Shown here: piece by piece, positions 16,479 through 26,051 of the stretch
Layout: the number at the start of each line of letters is the position of its first letter
How positions within the stretch are numbered: the first letter of the stretch is position 1
Assembly (NCBI GenBank): GCA_016719885.1
Contig: JADJYF010000005.1
Location: 310,001 to 374,000, forward strand
DNA: 64,000 nt
From: Pseudomonadota bacterium
Lineage (GTDB): Bacteria > Pseudomonadota > Gammaproteobacteria > Ga0077536
Direction: 5' to 3'
Notes under the pieces: model-generated
What the model was told of the DNA's origin: nothing
Databases searched by the model: none
Seen by the model: the letters and a program-made list of their open reading frames with translations, nothing else
Program-made: the position numbers and the translations under genes

Positions 16479-18749
16479 GTGAGATCATCCCAATCACGAC
16501 GCGGCCAACGACTCGCCGCAACGTCCATGGCATTGTACGCCGCCAGTTGCGCGGCCGAGGCGCAGACCACGGCGCCACCGCGCACCATCGAACAGATCAT
16601 CGTCAGTGGTAGCCGTATCGAGAGCCTGCCGTCGCCGGCGGGTGTGATGTCCAGTGACGCGCTCGATGCGGCGCGTGCCAGCAGCAGTGACACCACCAGC
16701 CTGCTGCGCGACGTGCCGGGCCTGTATTCGCGCGCGGCGGGCGGGGTGTCCGGTTTGCCGGTCGTGCATGGCCTGGCCGACGATCGGCTGCGCACCTTGG
16801 TCGATGGCGTGGACCTCGTCTCGTCCTGTGCCAATCACATGAATGCACCACTGTCCTACCTGCCTGCGCCGGCGGTGAGCGCGGCGCGGGTGTTTGCCGG
16901 CATCACGCCGGTGAGCTTCGGTGGCGACAGCATCGGCGGCACGCTCGTGCTCGAAACGCTGGCGCCATCGTTCGCCGCGCCGGACGCCGGCGTGGTGTTC
17001 AGCGGCGCGACCGGTGGCTTCTACCGCAGCAACGGCGATGCCCATGGCGGTAACGTCAGCGCCGCGGTCGCCGATGCGCAATTCAGCCTGCGCTACAGTG
17101 GCGCGCTCGCCCAGGCCGACAACTACGAGGCCGGCGGCGATTTCAAGCCGGCCGGGCCGGCCGCCATGGGGCGCCGTCACCTCGACGGCGACGAGGTCGG
17201 TTCGAGTTACTACGAAACCACCAACCAGGCTTTGGTGCTGGCCTGGCGGCGGGACAATCACCTGCTCGATTTCACCTATCGCTACCAGTTCATCCCCGAG
17301 CAGGGTTACGCCAACCAGCGCATGGACATGACGTCCAACCAGAGCGACCTGTTCAAACTGCGCTACCAGGGCGCCTACGGCTGGGGCACGCTCGAATCGC
17401 GGCTCTATTACGAGCACACCCGCCACGGCATGAACTTCGGCGATGACAAGCAGTTCTTCTATGGCGATGCGCCGGGCATGCCGATGGAAACCGACGGTCG
17501 CAATGTCGGCTGGGTGATCAAGGCCGACGTGGTACCCACTGCGCGCGACATCCTGCGCGTCGGCTTCGAACTGCAGCGCTACCGGCTCGACGACTACTGG
17601 CCGGCGTCCGGCTCCGATCGTGGCGGCCTGGGCATGATGGCGCCCGACACGTTTCTCAATATCAACGACGGCCGGCGCGACCGCTACGACACCTACGTGG
17701 AATGGGAGGCGGCCTGGACCGCGCGTTGGTCCAGCCAACTCGGTATCCGCTACGGCGCCGTGCGCATGAACAGCGGCGACGTGCACGGTTACTCCAATCA
17801 CGATGGTATGGGCATGCACAACTATCGCACCGAAGCGACCGCCTTCAATGCCCGCGATCGCAAGCGCAGCGACGACAATGTCGACCTCACCGCGCTGGCG
17901 CGCTTCACACCGGACGCGGCGCAGCGCTACGAATTCGGCTACGCGCGGAAGAACCGCTCGCCGAATCTCTACGAGCGCTACAGCTGGTCGACCAGCGGCA
18001 TGTCGATGATCATGGTCAATACGGCAGGCGACGGTAATGGCTATGTCGGTGACATTGATCTCGACACCGAAACCGCGCATACGCTGAGCGCCAGCGCCGA
18101 CTGGCATGCGCCGCGCGCCGATGGTTGGCAAGTGCGCGTCACGCCGTACTTCACCTATGTCGAGGACTACATCGATGCCGAGCGCTGCCAATCGGTGAAC
18201 ATGATGAGTTGCGGGCCGGGCAATCGCACGGCGAGCGGCCAGTTCGTGTTCCTGCGCTATGTGAATGAAGACGCGCGCCTGGTCGGCGTGGATGTATCCG
18301 GGTCGGCGCCGCTGATCGAGAGCGCAAGACTGGGCGCCGTAAGGCTGGAGGCCTTGCTTGCCTACGTCGATGGACGCAATGCCGAGACCGGTGACGGGCT
18401 GTACAACATCATGCCGCTCAACGCGCGCCTGCGCCTGGTGCATCGGCGCGGCGGCTGGCAAGGGATGTTGGAAAGCGAGCTGGTCGACGCCAAGGACGAC
18501 GTGTCGGATGTGCGCAACGAAATACACACCGCCGGCTATGCTTTGCTGCATCTGCGGGCCAGTTTCGACTGGCGGCAATTGCGGCTCGACGCCGGCATCG
18601 AGAACCTGCTCGACAAGCGCTATGCCCTGCCGCTTGGCGGGGCATATGTCGGCCAGGGCATGACCATGGCTGGCAATGGTGTCGCGCATGGCATTGCCGT
18701 GCCGGGCATGGGGCGCTCCGTCTACACCGCTGTCAGCCTGCGTTTTTGA
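16479..18749 (+). CDS. TonB-dependent outer-membrane receptor, OprC/NosA-like (copper)
   Basis: The 756-residue product has a signal peptide ending near AEAQ, a plug domain (IEQIIVSGSRIES, then LVDGVDLVSSCANHMNAPLSY) and a C-terminal beta-barrel ending in aromatic YTAVSLRF. The plug motif CANHMNAPLSY corresponds to the CxNHMxPPLSY-type motif of OprC/NosA copper receptors. The protein is also rich in Met pairs (MSMIM, GMGMHN, MPMETDG, MMSCGPG), which would suit Cu(I) binding. The start is a GTG with CAGGAG 8 nt upstream. Copper specificity is inferred from the motif; no nos or cop genes are adjacent. Confidence 0.88.
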   Translation: MRSSQSRRGQRLAATSMALYAASCAAEAQTTAPPRTIEQIIVSGSRIESLPSPAGVMSSDALDAARASSSDTTSLLRDVPGLYSRAAGGVSGLPVVHGLADDRLRTLVDGVDLVSSCANHMNAPLSYLPAPAVSAARVFAGITPVSFGGDSIGGTLVLETLAPSFAAPDAGVVFSGATGGFYRSNGDAHGGNVSAAVADAQFSLRYSGALAQADNYEAGGDFKPAGPAAMGRRHLDGDEVGSSYYETTNQALVLAWRRDNHLLDFTYRYQFIPEQGYANQRMDMTSNQSDLFKLRYQGAYGWGTLESRLYYEHTRHGMNFGDDKQFFYGDAPGMPMETDGRNVGWVIKADVVPTARDILRVGFELQRYRLDDYWPASGSDRGGLGMMAPDTFLNINDGRRDRYDTYVEWEAAWTARWSSQLGIRYGAVRMNSGDVHGYSNHDGMGMHNYRTEATAFNARDRKRSDDNVDLTALARFTPDAAQRYEFGYARKNRSPNLYERYSWSTSGMSMIMVNTAGDGNGYVGDIDLDTETAHTLSASADWHAPRADGWQVRVTPYFTYVEDYIDAERCQSVNMMSCGPGNRTASGQFVFLRYVNEDARLVGVDVSGSAPLIESARLGAVRLEALLAYVDGRNAETGDGLYNIMPLNARLRLVHRRGGWQGMLESELVDAKDDVSDVRNEIHTAGYALLHLRASFDWRQLRLDAGIENLLDKRYALPLGGAYVGQGMTMAGNGVAHGIAVPGMGRSVYTAVSLRF

Positions 18750-18798
18750 GGCCGATGGCGCTACGCCAGCGCGTGGTCAGCGTTGGCGAACCGCTTGC

Positions 18799-19314
18799 TC
18801 AGGGCAGCCGCGCCGGCCGCCCTGGCGGCAGAGCGCCGGCCGCGCGCGCTTGCAGATAGCGATACAACTGGTCGACGTGGGGCATGACGTTCGGATTGCC
18901 CTTCCAGGCCGGCATGGCCCCGACCTGACCGCGAAACCCGTTGGTCACCACCTCGACGAAACGCGCATGGTCGACGCCCTGTTGCAGGCGCTCGAGCAGA
19001 TTGGGCGCAAAGGTCGAACCGAGGCCACTACCGCCATGGCAGACCTGGCACTGCGCCGAGAACGTGCGCCAGCCGATGTAGGTGTCCTTGTCGACCTGGC
19101 ATTGCTCGGCGGCGCCGGCGCCCGCCGGGCATTGCACGGTGTACGCCGGCGCGCTTGCCGACGAAGAACCGGGCGCAGCGGCCTCGGAAGCGGCCGAGGT
19201 GGCGTCGGTCGGTGGCGAGGTGCCAACTTCCTCGCCGCCTGCCGCGGCGTTGTACGAGCAGAGGTTCAGCGCGACGACGGCTATCAAGGGCAGCAGATTG
19301 CGAAACACGGTCAT
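18799..19314 (-). CDS. secreted class I cytochrome c
   Basis: The 171-residue product has a signal peptide (NLLPLIAVVALNLCSYNAAAG), an Ala/Ser/Pro-rich linker, and one c-type haem site CQVCH (Cys89, Cys92, His93). A methionine in GAMPAWKG or NVMPHVD is the likely sixth ligand. The layout resembles small cytochromes that accept electrons from periplasmic quinoproteins. The start is set at 19314, where GGGAG lies at a workable distance. It is downstream of the DUF1329 gene on the same strand (133 bp). Confidence 0.88.
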   Translation of the reverse strand: MTVFRNLLPLIAVVALNLCSYNAAAGGEEVGTSPPTDATSAASEAAAPGSSSASAPAYTVQCPAGAGAAEQCQVDKDTYIGWRTFSAQCQVCHGGSGLGSTFAPNLLERLQQGVDHARFVEVVTNGFRGQVGAMPAWKGNPNVMPHVDQLYRYLQARAAGALPPGRPARLP

Positions 19315-19447
19315 GGCTTCCATCTCCCGGTGCGACCAGGGCCATTGTGTCCGCGACGTCGCGCAAGCCACGTTGATCGTCATCAGATCCTGGCGTCAGT
19401 GACGCGCGCCTCGGCCACCCCGTGGGCCGCGTGCGGGCCACGCCGTG

Positions 19448-20833
19448 TCAGGTTCCCAGCCGGCGTATGGCCTGTTCGGTCATGTACTGCTTGACGAGAT
19501 CGTAGTCCGGGTCGAGCGCCGCGCCGTCGAAGCCGCGACAGCTCTTGCCGTGATGGAAGCGCGTCACGTCGTTGCGCTGCACGTCGTGACTGGTGGCCCA
19601 CCACCAGCTCCATTCGGGCCGTCCGTCCTTGGCGCTCAGCTGCTGGGTCGCGGTCTTGGCCTGGGATCCGCCGCCCTCGAAGCCCTTCCACATATCGCCG
19701 CGACGGTCATAGGTGACCGCCATGCCCGGCCCCATCATGCGCGCGTCCATGTAGATGCGGCGCTTGCTGACCGGCGCGCGCGGGTAGCCGGTCGGTTCGC
19801 CTTCGAACACGATGACTTCCGGAATGAGCGACTTGCCGACGTAGTAGTAGGTCTTGTCCTGCTTGCCGCCGACCAGCGGCGGCAGCCAGTTGTCGTTGTC
19901 GGCATGCCATTGCGAATGCACCGAGCCCAGCATGGGGCCGCGATGGATGATCTTGAAATTGCCCCAGGTCAGCATCGGGTCGCCCGACGCCCAGGCGTCG
20001 GACAGGTACAGGTTCATGCCCGGCATGTAGGGTTCGAAACGCTGGTCGGCCGGAAAACGCCGCACGCGCTTGACGGTCGGCAGGTAGCCCCACAAATCCG
20101 GGATCTTGTGCTGATCGTAGGACCAATGGCTCAGGAACGCGGTGCCCTTCATCTCTGGCGTGTAGGTGAACCAGATGACCTGCATGCGCGTGAGATCCTC
20201 GCGCCCCTCGTAATAGGGGCCGGGCGCGTCGGGATGCACGAGACCGGCGCACTGCTGTTCGCCCCACACCCAGTCGTATTCGAATTTCGGATCGCCGTCC
20301 TTGGTCACGGTGACGGCGGGAATGGGGTACAGCGCCTTGTCGTGGCGGCCCCAGCTCAAGGTGATGTTGGCGATTGCCTCGAAGCCGTTTTGCACGTCGG
20401 GGAAGGGCAGGCCGCCGATCCAGGGTTTGCCCTCCTGGGTATAGACATTGCCGTCTTCGCCGAACTTTGCCTGGCCCTGGTTCTTGATGGTGGCGTCGAG
20501 GAAGAAGGGCGGGAAAAGCTTGGTGGCGTCGTTTTCTTCGGGCTGGATATAGAACTTGCGGCGGTCCTGCTTGACCTCCTGGTAGAGGATGGGGTCGATG
20601 AGATCCTGCACGAGGTCGACGCTGTCGGCGTCCATCACGTCGCCCGGTTTGACCTTGCCCTTGGTGTAGGCCTCGATGCTCAGCAGTTCCTCGGGGTAGG
20701 CCTTGGTGATGTCGCCGGCCGCACAGATCTCGCCCCACAGCGAGGCCAGTACGCCGGCGCCGCCGATGCCGCGCGCGGTCTTGTCCATGAAGAAGCGACG
20801 GCTGTAATCGAAGTCGTACTTGCGGATATGCAT
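19448..20833 (-). CDS. Tat-exported DUF1329 family protein
   Basis: The 461-residue product matches DUF1329 proteins (KAYPEELLSIEAYTKGKVKPG near the N-terminus, then FSYTP-like WFTYTPEMKGTAFLSHW). The N-terminus has a twin-arginine signal, SRRFFMDK followed by a hydrophobic stretch GIGGAGVLASLW, so it is likely exported folded. GGGGAG lies 9 nt before the ATG. The family is common in proteobacterial terpenoid, steroid and aromatic degradation clusters, and its biochemical role is unsettled. The next gene on the strand encodes a cytochrome c. Confidence 0.82.
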   Translation of the reverse strand: MHIRKYDFDYSRRFFMDKTARGIGGAGVLASLWGEICAAGDITKAYPEELLSIEAYTKGKVKPGDVMDADSVDLVQDLIDPILYQEVKQDRRKFYIQPEENDATKLFPPFFLDATIKNQGQAKFGEDGNVYTQEGKPWIGGLPFPDVQNGFEAIANITLSWGRHDKALYPIPAVTVTKDGDPKFEYDWVWGEQQCAGLVHPDAPGPYYEGREDLTRMQVIWFTYTPEMKGTAFLSHWSYDQHKIPDLWGYLPTVKRVRRFPADQRFEPYMPGMNLYLSDAWASGDPMLTWGNFKIIHRGPMLGSVHSQWHADNDNWLPPLVGGKQDKTYYYVGKSLIPEVIVFEGEPTGYPRAPVSKRRIYMDARMMGPGMAVTYDRRGDMWKGFEGGGSQAKTATQQLSAKDGRPEWSWWWATSHDVQRNDVTRFHHGKSCRGFDGAALDPDYDLVKQYMTEQAIRRLGT

Positions 20834-20973
20834 GCCTGGAACTCCCCTGTTGCGCGGTTCGGCGCCGCTCGCGGCGCGGGTCGGAGCGCGGGCGCCGCGC
20901 ACTGTACGTACGCAGTCGCCCGCCGCCTCGTGACCGACAAACTGCGGCGCGGCCGGCGTTCTGTCAATTGCGA

Positions 20974-21507
20974 CTAGGCGGACGGCGGGTACATGCGCGC
21001 GGCCAGCGCTTGCCATTGGCCGGCGAGATCGCTGGCGGTTCCGCTCGGCTGGTCTTTCAACAGCAACGAATCGACCAGCGCCCGATCGCTGGCCGACACG
21101 CGCGGCAGGATCATCTGCCAGCAGATGCGCACGCCCGGCAACGAGAACACGCCGCGCGTGACGGTCAGCACGCTGTCGAAGGTCGAAGCATCGAGCAGGC
21201 CGGCGCGCAGCTGCCATTGCATGTCGGTGACGTGCAGGACCATCACGCGGATGACGGCGCGCATCTGCCAGATTTCATCGGCGCTCCACTCGGCGCGCGC
21301 ATCGCGGGCCTTCATGACCAGCGCGATGATGTGCGGGTCCGTGAGGCGCTGGTTGAGTTCGATGGTGCGCGCGATGGTCGCCTGGTGCACCAGCGCGCGC
21401 TGCGTACGATCGCTCTGGCGCAGCTGCAGTCCGACGAACAGCAGCGTAGCGACAATCGCGACGGCGGCCACGATCTGACTCACGAAGTAGACGGTTTCCA
21501 GCGTCAT
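20974..21507 (-). CDS. membrane-anchored protein of unknown function
   Basis: The 177-residue product has one N-terminal helix (SQIVAAVAIVATLLFVGLQLRQ) followed by a helical soluble domain (RTQRALVHQATIARTIELNQ). This layout, with a short anchor and a helical tail of about 130 residues, is frequent among uncharacterised proteobacterial proteins; I cannot name the family. The Shine-Dalgarno is weak. It lies 30 nt downstream of the TPR/PrsT-like gene on the same strand and may be its last operon member. Confidence 0.65.
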   Translation of the reverse strand: MTLETVYFVSQIVAAVAIVATLLFVGLQLRQSDRTQRALVHQATIARTIELNQRLTDPHIIALVMKARDARAEWSADEIWQMRAVIRVMVLHVTDMQWQLRAGLLDASTFDSVLTVTRGVFSLPGVRICWQMILPRVSASDRALVDSLLLKDQPSGTASDLAGQWQALAARMYPPSA

Positions 21508-21537
21508 GGTGGGGCGCTTGCGATGGGAAGCCGGCGT

Positions 21538-24321
21538 CTATTGTGATGGCAGTCCATCGTAATAGCGCCGCACGTCGCTCACCAGCTCGGCGGGCTGGCC
21601 GGCCTTGAGCAGCTTGCGCAGCTCCGTGCGCGCCTCGGCGCCGCGCCCGAGTTCGTGCAGGGCCTGGGCAAGGTGGAAACGGGTCAGCGGGTTGCCGTCG
21701 CGGGACAGGGCGTTGCGCAACAGTTCGAGCCCGCCTTGGGCATCGCCCTCGGTGACCATGATCCAGCCCAAGGTCCCCTGCGCGAGCGGCGATTCGGGCG
21801 CGATCTGCAAGGCGTGTTTGGCGGTGGCGCGCGCGCGCTGGTCGCCGTCGAGCTGGTAGAGCCGCGCCAGGTTGGCGTTGACGAGGGCGTCGTCGGGTAA
21901 TTCGGCAAGCAGTTGCTCGTGCAGCTTGCGCGCTTGCGGCAGGCGTTGCAGGCGCAGGTAGAGCAGGGCCAGCGCCTGCGTGGCCTCGAGGTCATCCGCA
22001 TGCCGGGTGAGCCACAGCTCGAGCTCGTGCGCGGCGCCGCCGAGGTCGCCGTCGGCAACCAGTGCATCGGCGAGACCCATCACGCCGGCGCTGCTCGCCG
22101 CTGCCGCCTGCGCAGCGCGGTAGGCCTTGGCTGCCGCCTTGCCATCGCCGCGCGCGAGTTCGAGTTCGCCGCCGAGCAGCAAGGCCGTCGCCGGGTCGCC
22201 GCCGTCCTCGTCGAGCGCCGCGATGGCGTCGCTGGCGCGCTTGAAGTCACCGCGCTCTATATCCAAGCGGATGAGTGCATTGCGCGCCTCGGGCGCGGCG
22301 GTGGTACTGCGCGCTTTGCGCAAGGTGCGACGCGCTTCGTCGATGTCGTCCAGCGCCGCCTGGGCGCTCGCGATACGCATGAGCTGCGCGCCGTCGAATC
22401 CGGCGTAGCGCGCGGCGTCGCGGTAATGGCGCCGCGCCTGGCTGCTGTTGTGACGCGCGGCATGCACGCTGGCCAGGGTTTCGACCGCGAGCGCCTGTTC
22501 GGGATGGGCTTCCACCATGCGCGTGGCGCTGCCCAGCGCCTGGTCGAAGCGACCCAGTGACAGTTCCAGCTTGACCAGGTGCGCGGCCGCTTCGAGCTCG
22601 TCGGGCTCGGCCGTGACGGCTTTCTCCAACCAGCGCACGGCGGCGGCGCGATCACCATCGGCAAGCGCGATGTCAGCGAGCGCCAGCAAGGCGTTGGCCG
22701 CGCGCGGATGGCGCGCCACCAGGCTTTCGAGGCGCGTGCGGGCGCTGTCGACGTCACCCGCCGCCAGCTCCATGCGCGCGAGGTTGAATGCCGCCGGTTC
22801 GAAATCCGCGCTCGCCGCGAGTGCGCGTGTGAAGGCTAGTCGCGCGCCTTGCTGGTCGTCCGCGCTGGCGCGCGCCACGCCCAGCAGGTTCTGCACCGCT
22901 GCATTGTCGGGCTCACCGGCGGCCAGCGCTTCGACGGTCGCGAGCGCCTGTCGCGACGCGCCGGTCTTCAACTGCAGTACCGTCAGCAGCACGCGCGCGG
23001 CGCGGCCGCCGCGCTGTTCGGCGAGGGCGGCCACGAGCCCCGTTTGTGCCTGCTCGACACTGCCCAGCCCGATCCTCGCCAGCGCCGTCGACGTGACGGC
23101 CGGCCCGTCGTCGGGCGCCAGTTCGAGGATCTGACGGAATACGTTCTCCGCTTCGACGTACTGCCCGCTGGCGAGGTAGGCCTCGCCCAGCGGTCGCAGG
23201 ATGTCGAGCTTGCGTGGCTCCTGGCGCGCGAGCGGCGTCAGCAGGGCAGCTGCTTCGCGCGCGTCGCCGAGCGCGAGCAACACCTCGCCGCGCAGACGTC
23301 GCATCGCCACGTCGTTGGGGCGTTTCTCGATGTAACGTTCGAGGTGGTTGTCGGCGCGTTGCAGGTCGTGATTGGCGTAATGGACGAGCGCGGCGATGCG
23401 CAGCAGCAAGGGCTCGTCGTCGATGGTGTCATCGGGGTACTGGCTGAGTTTGCCGCTGACTTCGGCCAGCGCGGCGGCGCTGCCGGCGTCGCCGGCATGC
23501 TGGTAGATCTGCCAGCGCAGGAACGCGGCGCTGACATCCTCGGGGTGCTTGCGCCTCACGAACTCGACGTCGGCCAGGGCCGCTTCGCGCGCGCCGAGCT
23601 TGAGATTCACGCCGGCCCGCGCAAGACGCACGCGCAGCGCCTCGGCGTCGCGCTGCACGGCGCCGTCGTAGGCCGCGAGCGCCGCTTCGTCCGCACCCTG
23701 TTCGCGCAGGATCTCGCCTTTGCGAAACCACGCTTCGGCGCTGTCCGGGGCCAGCGTCAAGGCGCGCCCGACGCGCGCCAACGCCTGGTCGAAATGCCCC
23801 TGGGCCGCGGCCACCATGGCCAGCCCGAGCAGCGGTTCGGCGCGCTCGGGCGCAAGCTCGGCGGCGCGGGTGAATTCTTCGTTGGCCGCGGCATGATGGC
23901 CGAGTTCGAAGTGCGCGCGCCCGCGCATGACCGCCACTTCGAAGCGTTGCTGGTCGCGCGCCGCCGATTGTTTGACGGTATCGAGCAGTGACGCGTAACG
24001 GCGTTCGGCGAGCAGTGCGTTGCCGAGTTCAGTCATCACCGCGTGATCGGCCGCACCCAGCGCCAGCGCCGCGCGCAGCTCCTTCTCGGCGCCGGCGGCA
24101 TCGCCGCCGCGCAGCCGCGCACTACCGAGCGCGATGCGCGCCGGCAGGTGATTCGGGTCGTCGCTGACGGCGCGCTGGAATTCGATGACGGCGGCGGCGA
24201 CCTCGCCGCGATTGAGATGGGCGAGGCCGAGTTCGTAGGGCTGTGCGGACTTGTCTTGCGCGAACGCGGCGACGGAGAGGAGCAGCAGGGCCGCCAACAG
24301 CGGCCGGCGTGGCGGACGCAC
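21538..24321 (-). CDS. PEP-CTERM system TPR protein, PrsT-like
   Basis: The 927-residue product has a signal peptide (PLLAALLLLSVAAFAQDK) and then TPR units over nearly its full length, of the kind YELGLAHLNRGEVAAAVIEFQRAV. Size, export and all-TPR architecture match the TPR proteins of exosortase/PEP-CTERM exopolysaccharide systems. The gene follows a PEP-CTERM substrate gene by 23 nt, supporting that link. The start is a GTG at 24321 without a clear ribosome site, so coupling to the upstream gene is likely. Confidence 0.82.
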   Translation of the reverse strand: MRPPRRPLLAALLLLSVAAFAQDKSAQPYELGLAHLNRGEVAAAVIEFQRAVSDDPNHLPARIALGSARLRGGDAAGAEKELRAALALGAADHAVMTELGNALLAERRYASLLDTVKQSAARDQQRFEVAVMRGRAHFELGHHAAANEEFTRAAELAPERAEPLLGLAMVAAAQGHFDQALARVGRALTLAPDSAEAWFRKGEILREQGADEAALAAYDGAVQRDAEALRVRLARAGVNLKLGAREAALADVEFVRRKHPEDVSAAFLRWQIYQHAGDAGSAAALAEVSGKLSQYPDDTIDDEPLLLRIAALVHYANHDLQRADNHLERYIEKRPNDVAMRRLRGEVLLALGDAREAAALLTPLARQEPRKLDILRPLGEAYLASGQYVEAENVFRQILELAPDDGPAVTSTALARIGLGSVEQAQTGLVAALAEQRGGRAARVLLTVLQLKTGASRQALATVEALAAGEPDNAAVQNLLGVARASADDQQGARLAFTRALAASADFEPAAFNLARMELAAGDVDSARTRLESLVARHPRAANALLALADIALADGDRAAAVRWLEKAVTAEPDELEAAAHLVKLELSLGRFDQALGSATRMVEAHPEQALAVETLASVHAARHNSSQARRHYRDAARYAGFDGAQLMRIASAQAALDDIDEARRTLRKARSTTAAPEARNALIRLDIERGDFKRASDAIAALDEDGGDPATALLLGGELELARGDGKAAAKAYRAAQAAAASSAGVMGLADALVADGDLGGAAHELELWLTRHADDLEATQALALLYLRLQRLPQARKLHEQLLAELPDDALVNANLARLYQLDGDQRARATAKHALQIAPESPLAQGTLGWIMVTEGDAQGGLELLRNALSRDGNPLTRFHLAQALHELGRGAEARTELRKLLKAGQPAELVSDVRRYYDGLPSQ

Positions 24322-24344
24322 GGAGGCGTCGTGGCGATGCGGTT

Positions 24345-25112
24345 TCAGACCGCTCCCGGCAGCCCGGCGCCGCGTGGTGACCTGCGTTGGGTGGCGAGGC
24401 GCAGCGCGAGCAGGCCAGCGCCGATCAGCAGCAGCGTGCCGGGTTCCGGCACGGCCGCGGACGTCAGCAGCAAGGCTTGCGCGCCGACCAGGCTCGAGAT
24501 TTCCTGGAAACCGCGCTGGTTCTCGCCCGCTCCGCCTTCATCTTCGAAGTCGTAGAGCGCGCCGTAGGCGTTGTTGCCGACACCGGCCGCGACGTCGGTC
24601 ACCACCGGCGTCGGCTCGTCGGTGTGGAGCCGCATGTCCTTGAGATAGGTGCCCAGCGACCGCACGGTGACACCGGCGCTTTCATGGTCGGCGCCGGGAG
24701 CGACCGTCAACAATCTGTTGCTACCGGCGAAGGACAGCACGAGGCCGCCACTCACCCAGCTGAACGGGGAGGGGGCGTTGGCCGCGGTCGATGTCGTGTA
24801 GTTCGTGATCTTGGCGCGTTGCGCGCCTTTGCGATTGAGGTCGTAGCGCTTGGGCTTGGCGGATTTCGCCGCGTGGCTGGATGGCCCGCTCGCGCGCGCG
24901 GCAAGCGACGATGAGAAGGCGCCCTTGCAACTCGTCTTGTCGGCGCGCAGGCAGGGCAGTCTTTCGGCGGCGCTTTGTCGGCCGTACTGGGCCCATTGCG
25001 CCATCCATACACCGAAGGTCGGAGTATCGATGGTGCGCGCCGCGGCGGGCGTGGCGAGGGACGCGATGCTGAGCGTGAGCGCCAGGAGACGGATGCGATG
25101 GGTGGTGATCAT
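24345..25112 (-). CDS. PEP-CTERM sorting-domain protein
   Basis: The 255-residue product has an N-terminal signal peptide (LLALTLSIASLATPAAA) and the C-terminal exosortase sorting signal: VPEPGT, a transmembrane stretch LLLIGAGLLALRL, then a basic tail ATQRR. It is exported and processed by an exosortase that must lie elsewhere. The middle has no domain I recognise. AAGGAAGGG lies just before the ATG at 25112. It heads a transcript with the PrsT-like gene. Confidence 0.87.
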   Translation of the reverse strand: MITTHRIRLLALTLSIASLATPAAARTIDTPTFGVWMAQWAQYGRQSAAERLPCLRADKTSCKGAFSSSLAARASGPSSHAAKSAKPKRYDLNRKGAQRAKITNYTTSTAANAPSPFSWVSGGLVLSFAGSNRLLTVAPGADHESAGVTVRSLGTYLKDMRLHTDEPTPVVTDVAAGVGNNAYGALYDFEDEGGAGENQRGFQEISSLVGAQALLLTSAAVPEPGTLLLIGAGLLALRLATQRRSPRGAGLPGAV

Positions 25113-25407
25113 GTTGCCCTTCCTTGTGACTGACCGTCGGATTGCAAGGCGACTTACGACCATGGCCTGGCGCGCGAACTTGCGAACGCCCCGCGCCAGC
25201 CAGCTCCCTCGGCTGCGGGCCGGCTGAACTCCGAGAAAGATTCGCATTGAAAATGCGTGCCTTACGTAGCGATTGTAGTGGATCGCTCATGGGGCTTGGC
25301 GACACTCAAACGAGTGAGAACTTTCGAATTGGATGCGCGTTTCGTGACTCACGCCTCGACATCCGCACTCGTCGAACGCGCGCGAGCACGAAGGCGGGAT
25401 GACGTTG

Positions 25408-25436
25408 ACCGGCAGGCGCGTCATGCGCCTGCCGGT
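25408..25436 (-). terminator. strong hairpin after the macro-domain gene
   Basis: A perfect 12-bp stem (ACCGGCAGGCGC with its complement) closes a 5-nt loop, 20 nt past the stop of the minus-strand macro-domain gene. There is no long U-tract, so termination may be partial. The rest of the 343-bp gap 25113-25455 shows no gene that I can support; it presumably holds the promoter of the PEP-CTERM gene. Confidence 0.55.
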
Positions 25437-25455
25437 AGTTGTCTTCAGACGATGG

Positions 25456-25947
25456 TCACAGACCGGGTTCGCGGGCCGCCTGTCCGGCGTGGAATTCACT
25501 GTACAGATAGACCGGGATGTCGAGTTCGCCCAGGCGGTTCTCGATGACCGGACGCACTTCCTGCCAGTCCAGGCCGCCGACGCCGGTGGCGAGTCGCGGC
25601 AACGCCAGCGAAGTGAAGCCTTCCGCTACCGCAATCTGCGCCAATTCGCGCAGTGCATCGCGCACGTGTTTCAAACTCGCTTTGCCCGGACGTGCACCGT
25701 GACCATAGCCGCCGTCCTGTGTCAGCAGGTTGACGACGCGCACGCCGCCCGCGCCGCTCCATACCCACGCGCTGCCGGGGGTCGGATGTTTCTGGCTGCA
25801 CCAATGGTGGAAATCCTTGTGCATGGCGGGAAACTTCTCGTGCAGCGCCAACGCCAATCCCTGCTTCATCGGATCGTTGGGCGCGACTCCGTGCGCAATG
25901 GCCTGCGCCTTGCTGAGAAGAATGTCACCGGAAACTTCGTAGATCAT
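25456..25947 (-). CDS. macro-domain protein
   Basis: The 163-residue product is a single macro domain. It begins MIYEVSGDILLSKAQAIAHG, with the GDI-L segment that lines the ADP-ribose pocket, and continues VVNLLTQDGGYGHGARPGKA and LALPRLATGVGGLDWQEV, the family's second ligand loop (G-x-G-G-L-x-W). It would bind or hydrolyse ADP-ribose or its derivatives on macromolecules. The macro domain of DarG antitoxins is similar in size, but no DarT-like toxin gene is adjacent. AAGG lies 9 nt before the ATG. Confidence 0.87.
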   Translation of the reverse strand: MIYEVSGDILLSKAQAIAHGVAPNDPMKQGLALALHEKFPAMHKDFHHWCSQKHPTPGSAWVWSGAGGVRVVNLLTQDGGYGHGARPGKASLKHVRDALRELAQIAVAEGFTSLALPRLATGVGGLDWQEVRPVIENRLGELDIPVYLYSEFHAGQAAREPGL

Positions 25948-26051
25948 GCCAATACCTTGTGCGTTGCTGTGATGATGAATTGATCATCGAACAGCCGCCG
26001 TGGCGCGGACTTGATCTGCGGCAGTGAAAACGCGTGCCGCGCGGCGGCCCC

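Noticed and set aside
16494..18689. 731-codon minus-strand frame opposite the TonB receptor
   Set aside because: It has no signal peptide or domain; the plus strand has plug motif and aromatic C-terminus.
25456..25947. DarTG toxin-antitoxin system
   Set aside because: A macro domain is present, but no DarT-like ADP-ribosyltransferase gene lies on either side.
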